Below, in pieces: positions 41,754 to 51,312 of a stretch of DNA of 64,000 nt. A program made the translations under genes and the position numbers. Source of the stretch: DATBGO01 sp963695645 (lineage in GTDB: Bacteria > Actinomycetota > Actinomycetes > Streptosporangiales > Streptosporangiaceae); contig CAVOHC010000012.1 of the NCBI GenBank assembly GCA_963695645.1, positions 62,001 through 126,000 on the forward strand. Reading direction: 5' to 3'. Position 1 is the first letter of the stretch, and each line of letters begins with the position of its first letter. Under the pieces are notes generated by a model that did not search any database, was not told where the DNA came from, and saw nothing but the letters and a program-made list of their open reading frames with translations.

Positions 41754-42464
41754 ATGACAGCAACATCGGATCGTCCTGCCGTGCTAGAGGCTCTGGACGG
41801 TCACGTCTCGCGCTCCAACGCGCCGGTGGGCGCGGAGGAAGATCCCACCGGGAGCGAGGCGTCGCTGCTGCGCGCAGCGGAACAGCCCTTCGCCCTTGCC
41901 GATCCGGTGCCTCTGGGGCTCGTGGCGCTGTCGATTCCGCTGCTGGCGCTGAGCTGGATCAACATCGGAGCGATCAAGCCGACCGCGATGCCGGTGGTGC
42001 TGGCGACGATCCTGCTCTACGGCGGCCTGGGGCAGTTCGTGGTCGCGATGTGGTCGGTCCGCACCGGCAACACCTTCGCGGTGGCAGCCTTCGGCACGTT
42101 CGGCTGCTTCAACCTCTCGCTGTGGTACTTCTTCACCTACGGTCTGCCGAAGATCCCCCCCGCGGCGCAAGCGGGCTCACTCGCCTTGTTCCTGGGGATA
42201 TGGGCTATTCCCGCCCTCATCCTCTTCATCGCGTCGTTCCGTACCTCGCTGGTGGTATTCCTGATCTTCGGGCTCGCCACTGTGCTCTTCATCGTCGCGG
42301 CCTGGGGCCAGTACCAGGCCAACGATGCGCTGATCAAGACCTCTGGATGGCTAGGCATCGGGATTGCACTCGTCGCCTTCTACGGCTGCCTCTCCGCACT
42401 GACGGCTGAGACATTCGGGCGCGTGCTGCTGCCCAATCCCGAGCTCAGGATCGGTCAGAAGTAA
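41754..42464 (+). CDS. GPR1/FUN34/YaaH (SatP)-family acetate transporter-like protein
   Basis: The 236-residue protein has a 50-residue hydrophilic N-terminus and six hydrophobic helices. The family motif is seen as ADPVPLGLVALSIPLLALSW (N-P-x-P-L-G-L in relatives, with the Asn replaced by Asp here), followed by LLYGGLGQFVVAMWSVRTGNTFAVAAFGTFGCFNLSLW. SatP-type proteins take up acetate or succinate with protons. Shine-Dalgarno GAGGAGG is 7 bases before ATG 41754. The upstream DevR boxes suggest hypoxia or redox induction. Confidence 0.87.
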   Translation: MTATSDRPAVLEALDGHVSRSNAPVGAEEDPTGSEASLLRAAEQPFALADPVPLGLVALSIPLLALSWINIGAIKPTAMPVVLATILLYGGLGQFVVAMWSVRTGNTFAVAAFGTFGCFNLSLWYFFTYGLPKIPPAAQAGSLALFLGIWAIPALILFIASFRTSLVVFLIFGLATVLFIVAAWGQYQANDALIKTSGWLGIGIALVAFYGCLSALTAETFGRVLLPNPELRIGQK

Positions 42465-42536
42465 CCACAGGTAACTCACAAGGAAAACTCACAAAATAAT
42501 TCGGGAGCCGAACAAGCCCCAGGCTGGAGGCCGACC

Positions 42537-44063
42537 ATGGGTTTCAATCTCGCCGTGATCCTTCGGGAATCCGCCCGGCATTGGCCGGACAAGCCGGCGC
42601 TGATCTTCGATGACGGTCAGATGACCTATGGTGAGCTCGAGGCGGCATCCGACCGGGTGGCCGGAAACCTGCGCAGCCGTGGTGTCGAGCCTGGAACGGC
42701 GGTCGGGCTTCAGCTTCCGAACGTGCCGCAGTTCGTGATCGCGTACTTCGGCATCCTGAAGGCCGGCGGCGTGGTTGTCCCGATGAATACGCTGTTGAAG
42801 TCCGCGGAGATCGGCTTTTACCTTGGCGATTCCAACGCCCGGATGCTCATCTCCGCTGCGGATCTGGCCGAACACGCGGCCAAGGGCGCAGCCAAGGCCG
42901 GCGTGGACGACGTCTTCGTCGTCTACCCGGCTGCTGCGCCCGGCGGCGCGGGCGACCTGGCCCCCTTTGATGAGCTGCTGGCCGGCGGCCAGCCCGAGAA
43001 GCCGCTGTACGAGCAGCGGGATCCGAACGACTGCGCCGTCCTCCTCTACACCTCAGGCACGACAGGAAAGCCGAAGGGTGTTCAGCTCTCGCACTTCCAG
43101 CTCTACATGAACGCGGATGCGCACCGGCAGGGCTTCGGCATGATTGACACCGACGTCATGATCGCGGTCGCGCCCATGTTCCATACCCTCGGCCTGACCG
43201 GCGTCATGAACGCCACGATCCTCGCCGGCGGCACACTGCGGCTGATGCAGCGCTTCGATGCAGGACGGATGTTCGAGGCCATCGAGCGCGACAAGGCAAC
43301 CATCTTCCATGGCGTTCCGACCATGTACCACGCGCTGCTGAACCACCCGCGGATCGACGACTACGACACCTCGACGCTGCGGGTGGCGGGATCCGCCGGC
43401 GCGAAGCTGCCCCCCGAACTGATGGACAGCCTCGAGAGCAAGCTCGGATTCGTCATCCTGGAGTTGTACGGACTGACCGAGAGCGGCCCGGTGGCGACGT
43501 TCAACCGGCGGGACGACCGGCGCGCCTACAGCGTCGGCAAGCCCATCTGGGGTGTCGACATGGAGGTCTGGGACGGGGAGAACCGGCCGTTGCCGCCCGG
43601 CGCGGAGAACGTTGGCGAGTTCGTGATCCGCGGCCATAATGTGACGAAGGGGTATTACCGGAATCCGGAGGCAACCGCGGAGGCTTTCACCGACGGCTGG
43701 CTCCGCACCGGCGACCTCGGGTACCAGGACGACGATGGCTTCTATTTCATGGTCGGCAGGAAGAAGGAGCTGATCATCCGCGGCGGGTACAACGTCTACC
43801 CGGCAGAGATCGAGGACATGATCTACACCCATCCCGCGGTCAGCGAGGTGGCAGTGGTGGGGGTCCCGGACGACCGGCTAGGCGAGGAGGTCAAGGCGTA
43901 CGTCACCGTCAAGCCCGGCCACTCTGTTACTGAGCAGGAACTGGTCGCCTTCGCCAAGGAGCGGATCGCCGCTTACAAGTACCCGCGGTCCGTCGAGTTT
44001 CTCGACGAGATGCCGAAGGGCCCGTCGGGCAAGATTCTCAAGAAAGAGCTCAGGACAGATTGA
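42537..44063 (+). CDS. Acyl-CoA ligase (FadD/AMP-binding)
   Basis: The 508-residue adenylate-forming ligase activates a carboxylic acid to its CoA thioester. The P-loop is YTSGTTGKPKGV, A5 is ELYGLTESGPV, A7 is GWLRTGDLGYQDDDGF, A8 is GRKKELIIRGGYNVYPAEIE and the catalytic Lys lies in GPSGKILKKEL. Medium- or long-chain fatty acids are likely substrates because it is followed immediately by a WS/DGAT gene. The C-terminal region is partly duplicated at 45717-45782. Confidence 0.92.
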   Translation: MGFNLAVILRESARHWPDKPALIFDDGQMTYGELEAASDRVAGNLRSRGVEPGTAVGLQLPNVPQFVIAYFGILKAGGVVVPMNTLLKSAEIGFYLGDSNARMLISAADLAEHAAKGAAKAGVDDVFVVYPAAAPGGAGDLAPFDELLAGGQPEKPLYEQRDPNDCAVLLYTSGTTGKPKGVQLSHFQLYMNADAHRQGFGMIDTDVMIAVAPMFHTLGLTGVMNATILAGGTLRLMQRFDAGRMFEAIERDKATIFHGVPTMYHALLNHPRIDDYDTSTLRVAGSAGAKLPPELMDSLESKLGFVILELYGLTESGPVATFNRRDDRRAYSVGKPIWGVDMEVWDGENRPLPPGAENVGEFVIRGHNVTKGYYRNPEATAEAFTDGWLRTGDLGYQDDDGFYFMVGRKKELIIRGGYNVYPAEIEDMIYTHPAVSEVAVVGVPDDRLGEEVKAYVTVKPGHSVTEQELVAFAKERIAAYKYPRSVEFLDEMPKGPSGKILKKELRTD

Positions 44064-44092
44064 CCCAGTCCGAGCAGAACGGATCGCGCAAC

Positions 44093-45646
44093 ATGCAGAA
44101 ACTCAGCGGTATCGACGCGATGTTCCTGGCCCTCGACACGTCGACGACCTCAGGCGTCGTGGGCCAGCTCCTCATCTACGACCGGACCGGCGCGCCGGAC
44201 GGAGCGAGCCGCGCAGCGATGCGCGGGCACCTGCTCGACCGGCTCGATGACATCCCGCCGCTGCGCTGGCGGCTCCGGGAGGTCCCCCCGCGCTCGGGCA
44301 TCAAGTACTGGGACAACGACCCCACGTTCAACATAGACGATCATCTTCATGAAGCAGTCCTAGCCGCGCCGGGAACTGACGCGCAGCTCAGCGCCGAGGT
44401 CAGCAGGCTGATGATGCAGCCGCTGTCGCTGCAGCGGCCGCCATGGGACTTGTGCGTCATCGAGGGGCTGGCGGGCGGGCGCGTCGCGCACCTGCTCAGG
44501 CTCCACCACGCACTAATCGACGGCGGTCTCATGGCGCTCGTGACCTCCATCCTCGCGGACGACTCTCAGCACACCCCTTCGCCCGGCTCGAAGAAGCCGG
44601 GGTCGTCGGGCGCCTTGCCGGCGGTGCGGTCGCATCCCCTGACGCAGACTGTGACCTCCGCCCTGGGGGCACCGGTACGGGCCGTCAGCCTCCAGACGCA
44701 GCTCGCGGCCTGGCTCGGCAAGCGCACTTTGCAGGGCGGTTTCCGGAGCGTCCCCGGCCTGGTCGCACGCAATCTCCGCGATGGCATCGAGATGTCGGCC
44801 CGGGCCGCGAAGTCGACCCTGCGGCCCGACTTCAGCGCGGACGGGCGCAGCGGAATCGCGGCGGCACTGCCGAAGATCGGCGGCCCCCTGACAGCACTCA
44901 ACGGGGCGCTGACGGACCGGCGGGAATACGCGTTCACCCCGGTATCCCTCACCGAGGTCAAGCGGATCGGCAAGGCATCCGGCATGACGGTCAACGACGT
45001 GGTGATGGCGATGAGCGCCGCCGCCGTGCGCCGCTATCTCAGTGAGCGCGGTGAACTGCCCGGCTGGCCGTTGACGGCTGTGGTAGCCGTGTCTACGCGC
45101 ACCGGCAAGGAACGCCCGAAGTGGACGAACTACGTATGGATGCTTCTCACGCCACTGCCGACAGATGTCGGGGACCCGATCCAGCGGCTCAAAGCGTCAC
45201 ACACGAACATGAGAGCGGCCAAGACCACCTTCGATGCGCAGCCTATCGGGCTCCTCCAGTCGGCGAGCTTCTTCTGGCCCGCCCCGGTGATGGCTGCCGC
45301 AACCCGGCTCGCCGCCAGGCCGGCAGTCTCTGGGCACATCCCCATCACGCCGTACAACCTGACGGTCTCGAACGTCCGCGGCCTGGCCAAGCCGATCCGC
45401 ATCACCGGTGCCCAGGTGGTGGGCAACTACCCGGTAACGTTCCTCCCTCCCGGTACCGGCCTCGGCATCACAGCAGTGAGCTACGGCGACGACCTGCAGT
45501 TCGGCGTGATGACGTGTCCCGACCTGGTGCCCGGCGCCGAGCGGCTGAAAAGCTACCTGGAGGACGCGCTCGCCGAGCTGAGCGAGGCCGTCGGAAAGCC
45601 TGACCGGTCGGGCAAGGGCGGCTCCGCAGCCGCCGGCGGTCTGTAG
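44093..45646 (+). CDS. Wax ester synthase/diacylglycerol acyltransferase (WS/DGAT), copy 1
   Basis: The 517-residue acyltransferase begins MQKLSGIDAMFLALDTSTT and has the catalytic motif LHHALIDGG (HHxxxDG; about residues 140-148), then the C-terminal SNVRG(L)A motif in YNLTVSNVRGLAKPI. It transfers acyl-CoA to an alcohol or diacylglycerol to form storage lipid at the membrane. A TTG at 44060 overlapping the ligase stop would add 11 residues; ATG 44093 matches the family start and its paralogue. It is co-transcribed with the ligase. Confidence 0.92.
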   Translation: MQKLSGIDAMFLALDTSTTSGVVGQLLIYDRTGAPDGASRAAMRGHLLDRLDDIPPLRWRLREVPPRSGIKYWDNDPTFNIDDHLHEAVLAAPGTDAQLSAEVSRLMMQPLSLQRPPWDLCVIEGLAGGRVAHLLRLHHALIDGGLMALVTSILADDSQHTPSPGSKKPGSSGALPAVRSHPLTQTVTSALGAPVRAVSLQTQLAAWLGKRTLQGGFRSVPGLVARNLRDGIEMSARAAKSTLRPDFSADGRSGIAAALPKIGGPLTALNGALTDRREYAFTPVSLTEVKRIGKASGMTVNDVVMAMSAAAVRRYLSERGELPGWPLTAVVAVSTRTGKERPKWTNYVWMLLTPLPTDVGDPIQRLKASHTNMRAAKTTFDAQPIGLLQSASFFWPAPVMAAATRLAARPAVSGHIPITPYNLTVSNVRGLAKPIRITGAQVVGNYPVTFLPPGTGLGITAVSYGDDLQFGVMTCPDLVPGAERLKSYLEDALAELSEAVGKPDRSGKGGSAAAGGL

Positions 45647-45716
45647 TCGCCAGATCGGCGTCGATCCGCTCGGTCGAACCAGGGGGACACCCCACCCCGA
45701 GGGGGGAGAATAGGCT

Positions 45717-45782
45717 CGGATCGCCGCTTACAAGTAGCCGCGGACCGTCGAGTTTCTCGATGAGATGCCGAAGGGCCCATCG
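45717..45782 (+). pseudogene. Relic of the ligase C-terminus between the two WS/DGAT genes
   Basis: Bases 45717-45781 closely match 43962-44026, the end of the acyl-CoA ligase gene, but contain an in-frame TAG and diverge after the region encoding EMPKGPS. It marks the left edge of a duplicated unit containing ligase tail plus WS/DGAT. Confidence 0.8.
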
Positions 45783-45938
45783 TGCGTCGCGCTTGACCTC
45801 GCCTTCACCGGACGTGCACTAGCCGGGCACGCCCGGCCGCTGCCCCTGCGGGGGTTGAGTTCCGGGTCGCTAGCGAGCAGGATCCCAAGAGGGAACTGAG
45901 GGCCGACTGATGCCCTCCGAGCAGAACGGATCCGCCAG

Positions 45939-47441
45939 ATGCAGAGACTCAGCGGTCTCGACACAATGTTCCTGTCCATCGATACGTCGACGACCAGTGG
46001 TCTCGTTGGCACGCTCTTCGTCTTCGACCGGCACGGCGCGCCGGACGGAGCGAACCGCGCCGCTATCCGGGAGCGCCTGCTCGACCGGCTCGATGCCATC
46101 CCGCCGCTGCGCTGGCGGCTCCGGGAGATCCCCCCGCGCTCGGGCCTTCAGTTCTGGGACGACGATCCCGAGTTCGACATAGACGATCACCTCAATGACC
46201 GGGTCCTCGCCCCTCCGGGCACGCATCGGCAGCTGACCGCCGAGGTCACGAGGTTGATGGCGATGCCGCTGGCGCCAGACTTGCCGCCATGGGACCTGCA
46301 TATCATCGAGGGCCTGGAGGGCGGAAACGTCGCGCACCTGCTGCGGATCCACCATGCACTGATCGACGGCGGCCTGATGGCGGATGTGACCGCCACGCTC
46401 GCGGACGACTGGAAGCGGCCGCCTTCGCTAGGGAAACCGTCCGGCGCCTCGTCGCGGTCGCGGCCGGACGCGCTCACGCAAACTCTGGTGTCCGCCGTGG
46501 AGGCACCGGCACGAGCCGTCGGCCTGCAGACGGAGCTCATGGCCTGGCTCGGCAAGCGGGTTGTGCAGGACGGTATCCGGACCGTCCCCGACCTGGTCAC
46601 CCGCGGTCTCCGCGGAGCCATCGGGATCCCGGGCCGGGCCGCGGCGGGACTGCGACCCGCGCCCGCGGACGGCGGCCGCGGGGGAGGCGGGGCAATGGGG
46701 GGAGGACTGCCGAGGATCGTAGCCCCCAAGACGATGCTGACCGGGGCGCTGACGGACCGGCGCGAGTACGCGTTCACCATAATGTCCCTCCCCGAGGTGA
46801 AACAACTCGGCAAGGCAACCGGGTCAACGGTCAACGACGTGGTGATGTCGCTAGGCGCCGCTGCCGTGCGCCGCTATCTCAAGGAGCTGGGCAAGCTGCC
46901 CGGCAAGCCATTGACGGCCGTGGTAGCCACCTCCACGCGCACCGGCAAGGAACGCCTCAAGTGGACGAACCATGTGTGGATGATGATGGCGGAATTCCCG
47001 ACGGACGTCGAGGACCCGGTGCAGCGGCTCAAGGCGGCGCGCGCGGCCATGAAGAAGGCCAAGGCCACCTCCAATGCCCTGCCCATCGGGCTCATCCAGT
47101 CAGCGAGTTTCTTCTGGCCGAGCGCGCTGATGGCGGCCGGAGCCAAGTTCATGGCCAGGCCAGCAGTCGCCAAGCGCATTCCCGTCACGCCGTGGAACCT
47201 GACGATGTCGAACGTGCGCGGCCTGTCCAAGCCGATCTCCATCGACGGTGTCCAGGCCGTGGGCAACTTCCCGGTGACGTTCCTCCCCCCCACCACCGGC
47301 CTCGGCATCGTCGTGGTGAGCTACGGCGACGATCTGGAGTGCGGCGTGGCCACATGTCCCGACCTGGTGCCGGACGCCGAGCGGATAGCTGGCTACCTGA
47401 CGGACGCGCTCGCCGACCTGAGCCGCGCCGTCGCCCGTTAG
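45939..47441 (+). CDS. WS/DGAT acyltransferase, copy 2
   Basis: The 500-residue paralogue of the gene at 44093 begins MQRLSGLDTMFLSIDTSTT and has the catalytic IHHALIDGG and the C-terminal WNLTMSNVRGLSKPI. It also makes wax esters or triacylglycerol. The ATG is preceded by a 17-base block (45916-45932) identical to one before copy 1 but in another frame, which supports the ATG start in both. Divergence between the copies suggests an old duplication. Confidence 0.92.
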   Translation: MQRLSGLDTMFLSIDTSTTSGLVGTLFVFDRHGAPDGANRAAIRERLLDRLDAIPPLRWRLREIPPRSGLQFWDDDPEFDIDDHLNDRVLAPPGTHRQLTAEVTRLMAMPLAPDLPPWDLHIIEGLEGGNVAHLLRIHHALIDGGLMADVTATLADDWKRPPSLGKPSGASSRSRPDALTQTLVSAVEAPARAVGLQTELMAWLGKRVVQDGIRTVPDLVTRGLRGAIGIPGRAAAGLRPAPADGGRGGGGAMGGGLPRIVAPKTMLTGALTDRREYAFTIMSLPEVKQLGKATGSTVNDVVMSLGAAAVRRYLKELGKLPGKPLTAVVATSTRTGKERLKWTNHVWMMMAEFPTDVEDPVQRLKAARAAMKKAKATSNALPIGLIQSASFFWPSALMAAGAKFMARPAVAKRIPVTPWNLTMSNVRGLSKPISIDGVQAVGNFPVTFLPPTTGLGIVVVSYGDDLECGVATCPDLVPDAERIAGYLTDALADLSRAVAR

Positions 47442-47465
47442 CTCACGGTCGAACCAAGAGCTGTC

Positions 47466-47583
47466 CACCCGCTCCTGATCGTCGATTGAGCTGCCCCGCG
47501 ACCCGGCCGGCAAGGTCCTGAAGCGCCAGCTGCGCGACGAGTACCGGACTTGGGCAAAGGGCTCGGCTGATAAGCGAAACCCG
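47466..47583 (+). pseudogene. Relic of an acyl-CoA ligase C-terminus after WS/DGAT copy 2
   Basis: The stretch matches the 3' end of the ligase at 48464-50023 (49919-50032), including LPRDPAGKVLKRQLRDEYR, where the family's catalytic Lys lies. A stop interrupts it and no upstream ligase sequence remains. Confidence 0.75.
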
Positions 47584-47607
47584 TGCTGCCGCGTCCGCCG
47601 GAACCGG

Positions 47608-48375
47608 TCAGCCGGTGGTCTGTAGCGCGAGATCGGCGTCGATCCGCTTCGCCGCGGTCTGGATCGCGGCGACTAGCTCCTTGACCCGGTCGCCGGAGAA
47701 CCTGACGGCGGGAACGGACACGGTCACGGCGGCGATCGGGTGCCCGTCGTAGCCGCGGACAAGCACGCCGAGCGCGGCAATTCCGCGCTCGCTCTCGCCC
47801 ATGTTGATCCCGTAGCCGCGGCGCCTGGTTGTCTCCAGCTCGCGCCTGAGGATCGCCGTTTCGGTCATCGTGAGCAGCCCGCGACCAGCCTGGCCGAGCG
47901 GGTAGAGCTGTTCGATCTCCTCCCTGGACAGAGCCGCAAGCAGCGCCTTGCCCCCCGAGGTGCGGTGCGCAGGCAGCACCGCTCCCACCCGGGCACCCAC
48001 CCGCAACGGCCGCCGGGCCTCGGCACTGGCGAGGAAGTGCACGTCGTGGCCGATCAGCACGACGAGGTGCGACGTCTCGTCGAGCGTGGTCCGCAGCCAC
48101 TCCAGGTGCGGCCGGGCCACGCCGCAAAGGTCGATCGACGATGCGTGGCTTGCGGCGAGTTCGGTGAACGCGGGCCCGGGCCGGTACGTACGATCGCCAG
48201 CCTGCACCGCAAAGCCCCGGTAGCGCAGCGTGGACAGGAGCCGGTGCGCCGTGGACGCTGCCACACCCAGCTCATCGGCCGCGTCGGTGACCCGCAGCTG
48301 GCCGTCCCGGCCGAGCATCTGGAGCAGCCGCAGGGCAGCGTCGACGGACTCCAGATGGCCCGTCTTGTTCCCCAT
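47608..48375 (-). CDS. IclR-family transcriptional regulator
   Basis: The 255-residue protein has a winged HTH (SVDAALRLLQMLGRDGQLRVTDAADELGVAASTAHRLLSTLRYRGF) and the IclR effector domain with RVGARVGAVLPAHRTSGGKALLAAL and GESERGIAALGVLVRG. It is divergent from the ligase gene at 48464 and close to the gentisate operon, so it is a candidate GenR-like regulator of ATTCC-N7-GGAAT sites at 54163 and 39013. This link is inference. Confidence 0.85.
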   Translation of the reverse strand: MGNKTGHLESVDAALRLLQMLGRDGQLRVTDAADELGVAASTAHRLLSTLRYRGFAVQAGDRTYRPGPAFTELAASHASSIDLCGVARPHLEWLRTTLDETSHLVVLIGHDVHFLASAEARRPLRVGARVGAVLPAHRTSGGKALLAALSREEIEQLYPLGQAGRGLLTMTETAILRRELETTRRRGYGINMGESERGIAALGVLVRGYDGHPIAAVTVSVPAVRFSGDRVKELVAAIQTAAKRIDADLALQTTG

Positions 48376-48463
48376 GACGGAAATAGTACCATCAGGACAT
48401 TCCGCTGGCGCCGCCGGTTAGCTTACGGTCGAACCAAGGAGCACCGGACCCCGAGGGGGAGAA

Positions 48464-50023
48464 ATGGCCGCGAGCCGCTTCACGATGCCGGATATCAGTC
48501 TGGGCGGCTGGTTTGCCGCTCGTGTCGCACGATCGGCAGATCGCCGGGCGCTGACCTTCGAAGGGAAGACGCTGACCTACGGGCAGTTGCTCGATCGGGT
48601 GGATCGCCTCGCGGCGGGATTCCGGGAGCAGGGTCTTTGCCACGGGGACCGTATCGGCTTCGTCGGGACCAACCAGCCCGCCCTGCTGGAGACCTTCCTC
48701 GCAGCCGCGCGTATCGGGGCCATCTTCGTGCCGATGAACTTCAGGCTGACGGGCGCGGAGCTGTCTTTCATAGTCCGTGACGCCGGCCTGCACACCCTGG
48801 TCGCCGACGGCGCGCGCCAGGCGGTCATCGATGGCGTGCGCGGGCAACTGCCGGTACACCGCTACGTCGGTGTCGAGGGTGCCGGTGCCGGCTGGCAGCC
48901 CTTCGAGCCGGTCGTGGCCGGCAACGACCGGTTGGCCCAGCCGGACTCGGTGGCGCCCGACGAGGTCGCCGTGCTCATGTACACGTCGGGCACGACCGGC
49001 CGTCCCAAGGGGGTCATGCTGACGCATGCCAACCTGTGGTGGAACAACATCAACCAGATGTACCTGTCTGATATTTACGCGGATGACGTTACCCTCGTCT
49101 CGTCGCCGCTGTTCCACATCGCCGGCCTGAACGTCACCATTCCCGTCACCTGGCAGAAGGGCGGCGAGGTCGTGCTGCACCGCATCTTCGATGCCCGGGC
49201 GACCCTCGACGACATCAGCCGCTACCGGATCTCTACGCTGTTCGCGGCGGTGCCCATGCTCCGGGCCATCAGCGAGCTTCCGGGCTTCGAGTCCGCGGAC
49301 ATGAGCAGCGTGCGGATGATCATCGGTGGCGGCGGCGCGGTCCCCGAGGCGCTGATCAAGCTGTACCAGGGCCGAGGCATCTCCTTGCTGAACGGCTACG
49401 GGCTGACCGAGACGGCGCCCTCCGCATCTTTCCTCACTGCTGAGTACGCACTGACAAAGCGGGAGTCGATAGGCCAGGCTCCGCTGCTGAGCAAAGTCAA
49501 GGTTGTCGACGGGACGGGAGCTGCCGTCACCGAGCCGCACGTGCAGGGCGAGATCTGCGCGTGCGGGCCCAACGTCATGAAGGGCTACTGGAACTGGCCG
49601 GAGGCGACCGCCGATGCCATCGACGCCGAGGGCTGGTTCCACACCGGTGACGTCGGGTACTTCGACTCTGACGGGTTCCTGTACATCGTGGACCGGCTCA
49701 AGGACATGGTAAACACCGGCGGGGAGAACGTGTCATCCGTCGAGGTCGAGAACGTCATCTACACGCACCCGTCGGTGGCCGACGTCGCGATCATCGGCCT
49801 GCACCACGAGCACTGGGGTGAAACCGTCGTCGCCGTCGTGGTGCTCAGACCAGGGCAGATGCTGACACTCGAGGAGCTGCGTGAGTTCGGCGGCCAGTCC
49901 CTGGCGCGCTACAAGCTGCCCACGCGACTCCTGCTTGTCGATGAGCTGCCACGCAATCTCGCCGGCAAGGTGCTGAAGCGCCAGCTACGCGACGAGTACC
50001 GGGCAGCCGCGGCTGATAAGTGA
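48464..50023 (+). CDS. Acyl-CoA synthetase (AMP-binding)
   Basis: The 519-residue adenylate-forming enzyme has YTSGTTGRPKGVMLTH (P-loop), SPLFHIAGLNVT, NGYGLTETAPSASF (A5), GWFHTGDVGYFDSDGF (A7), DRLKDMVNTGGENVSSVEVENVIY (A8) and the catalytic Lys in NLAGKVLKRQLRDEYR. It is of the fatty-acyl-CoA synthetase type but could act on an aromatic acid such as hydroxybenzoate, given the adjacent gentisate operon. It is divergent from the IclR gene; its last bases lie 10 from the convergent hydroxylase gene. Confidence 0.9.
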   Translation: MAASRFTMPDISLGGWFAARVARSADRRALTFEGKTLTYGQLLDRVDRLAAGFREQGLCHGDRIGFVGTNQPALLETFLAAARIGAIFVPMNFRLTGAELSFIVRDAGLHTLVADGARQAVIDGVRGQLPVHRYVGVEGAGAGWQPFEPVVAGNDRLAQPDSVAPDEVAVLMYTSGTTGRPKGVMLTHANLWWNNINQMYLSDIYADDVTLVSSPLFHIAGLNVTIPVTWQKGGEVVLHRIFDARATLDDISRYRISTLFAAVPMLRAISELPGFESADMSSVRMIIGGGGAVPEALIKLYQGRGISLLNGYGLTETAPSASFLTAEYALTKRESIGQAPLLSKVKVVDGTGAAVTEPHVQGEICACGPNVMKGYWNWPEATADAIDAEGWFHTGDVGYFDSDGFLYIVDRLKDMVNTGGENVSSVEVENVIYTHPSVADVAIIGLHHEHWGETVVAVVVLRPGQMLTLEELREFGGQSLARYKLPTRLLLVDELPRNLAGKVLKRQLRDEYRAAAADK

Positions 50024-50033
50024 AACCCGCCGG

Positions 50034-51278
50034 TCACTGCTGCGGGAACATGGGCGCTAGCTCGTCCGGCGTCATCGCCGTGGGCCCGTACAGCCAGTCG
50101 GCGTAGCTGTAGTCGCGGGTGTCCCGGTCGCGCAGTACCTGATTGCGCCATATCCGCTTGTCGCCGTCGTGGTGCCACAGGTTGCCCCAGGCGCGTGCTG
50201 TCGTGAGCACCCGGCGGCAGTGCACCGGGCGAACCGCGTTGTACGCAGCGAGCGCAGCGTCCCAGTCGATCCCCGTCGGGGTGCCGTGCTCCGCGGAGCC
50301 CTTGACACCCTGCCGCCGCACATGGCCGGCCAGCACCCAGGCGTCTTCCATCGCCATCACGGCGCCCTGGGCGAGGTACTGAAGCGGCGGGTGGGCGGCG
50401 TCCCCGCTGAGGACGACCCGGCCCTGCACCCAGTTGTCAATCGGCTCGCGGTCGAACATCCGCCAGCAGCGGTCCCGCCACATGTGGCGCAGGCCCGCAT
50501 GCACCTGCTCACAGGCCTTCTCGAAGGCGCCGTCGAGTTCGTCGGGCGTCCCCCAGGTCTCCTCGCCGGCCAGGGCCTTGGCTGACTGGAAGACCGCGAC
50601 CTGGTTGAACATCTCGCCTTGACGCAGCGGGTACTGCACGAAATGGCACCTGGGCCCGATGTAGATGACCACATCGTGCAGGCTGATGCCGAGGTCCCTG
50701 ACCTTCTCGATCGGCACCGCGCCGCGGTAGGCAACGTATGCCGAGCTGACCGGCTCGTCGTCGCTCAGCAGCGGGCGGATGACCGAGCGCAGGCCGTCGG
50801 CGGCGATGACGATCTCGGCGGAGTCGCTCCGGCCTTCGCTGATCGCCCGCGCGCCGCCGGTGACTTGCTCTACCCGGGTGACCTTGCAGGCCGTGACAAG
50901 ATCGGCCCCGAGCCGCTTCGCCTCGCGCAGCAGCGTGCCATGCAGGTCGCTGCGGTGAATGACAACGTAGGGCGAGCCATACCGGTGACGGGTGTCAGCG
51001 AGGTCCAGCCTGGTAAGTTCCGTGCCGTCGAGGGCGTCGCGCATGATGATGTTGTCCGGAGTCACCCCGAGGGAGATGACCTCGTCGAGCAGGCCCCAGT
51101 CGGCAAGGATGCGGGTGCAGTTAGGGGCGATCTGCAGGCCAGCGCCCACCTCTCCGAACTCTGGCGCCTCTTCGAGCACCCGCACCTTCAGTCCGGCCTG
51201 CGTGAGCGCGACAGCGTTGCTCAGGCCGCCAATCCCGCCGCCCACGATGACGACGTCGGCGCCAGAGGTCTTCTTCAC
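50034..51278 (-). CDS. 3-Hydroxybenzoate 6-hydroxylase (FAD monooxygenase)
   Basis: The 414-residue group A flavin monooxygenase has the FAD motif VVIVGGGIGGLSNAVALTQAG, the DG motif VIAADGLRSVIRPLL and the GD motif LSGDAAHPPLQYLAQGAVMAMEDAWVL. These match the 3-hydroxybenzoate 6-hydroxylase/salicylate hydroxylase group. Encoded with gentisate 1,2-dioxygenase, maleylpyruvate isomerase and fumarylpyruvate hydrolase, it most likely converts 3-hydroxybenzoate to gentisate with NADH. Salicylate 5-hydroxylation is the alternative. Confidence 0.88.
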   Translation of the reverse strand: MKKTSGADVVIVGGGIGGLSNAVALTQAGLKVRVLEEAPEFGEVGAGLQIAPNCTRILADWGLLDEVISLGVTPDNIIMRDALDGTELTRLDLADTRHRYGSPYVVIHRSDLHGTLLREAKRLGADLVTACKVTRVEQVTGGARAISEGRSDSAEIVIAADGLRSVIRPLLSDDEPVSSAYVAYRGAVPIEKVRDLGISLHDVVIYIGPRCHFVQYPLRQGEMFNQVAVFQSAKALAGEETWGTPDELDGAFEKACEQVHAGLRHMWRDRCWRMFDREPIDNWVQGRVVLSGDAAHPPLQYLAQGAVMAMEDAWVLAGHVRRQGVKGSAEHGTPTGIDWDAALAAYNAVRPVHCRRVLTTARAWGNLWHHDGDKRIWRNQVLRDRDTRDYSYADWLYGPTAMTPDELAPMFPQQ

Positions 51279-51312
51279 GAAATTGTCCTTTTCTCGACGC
51301 GGTGTCCGGCCA

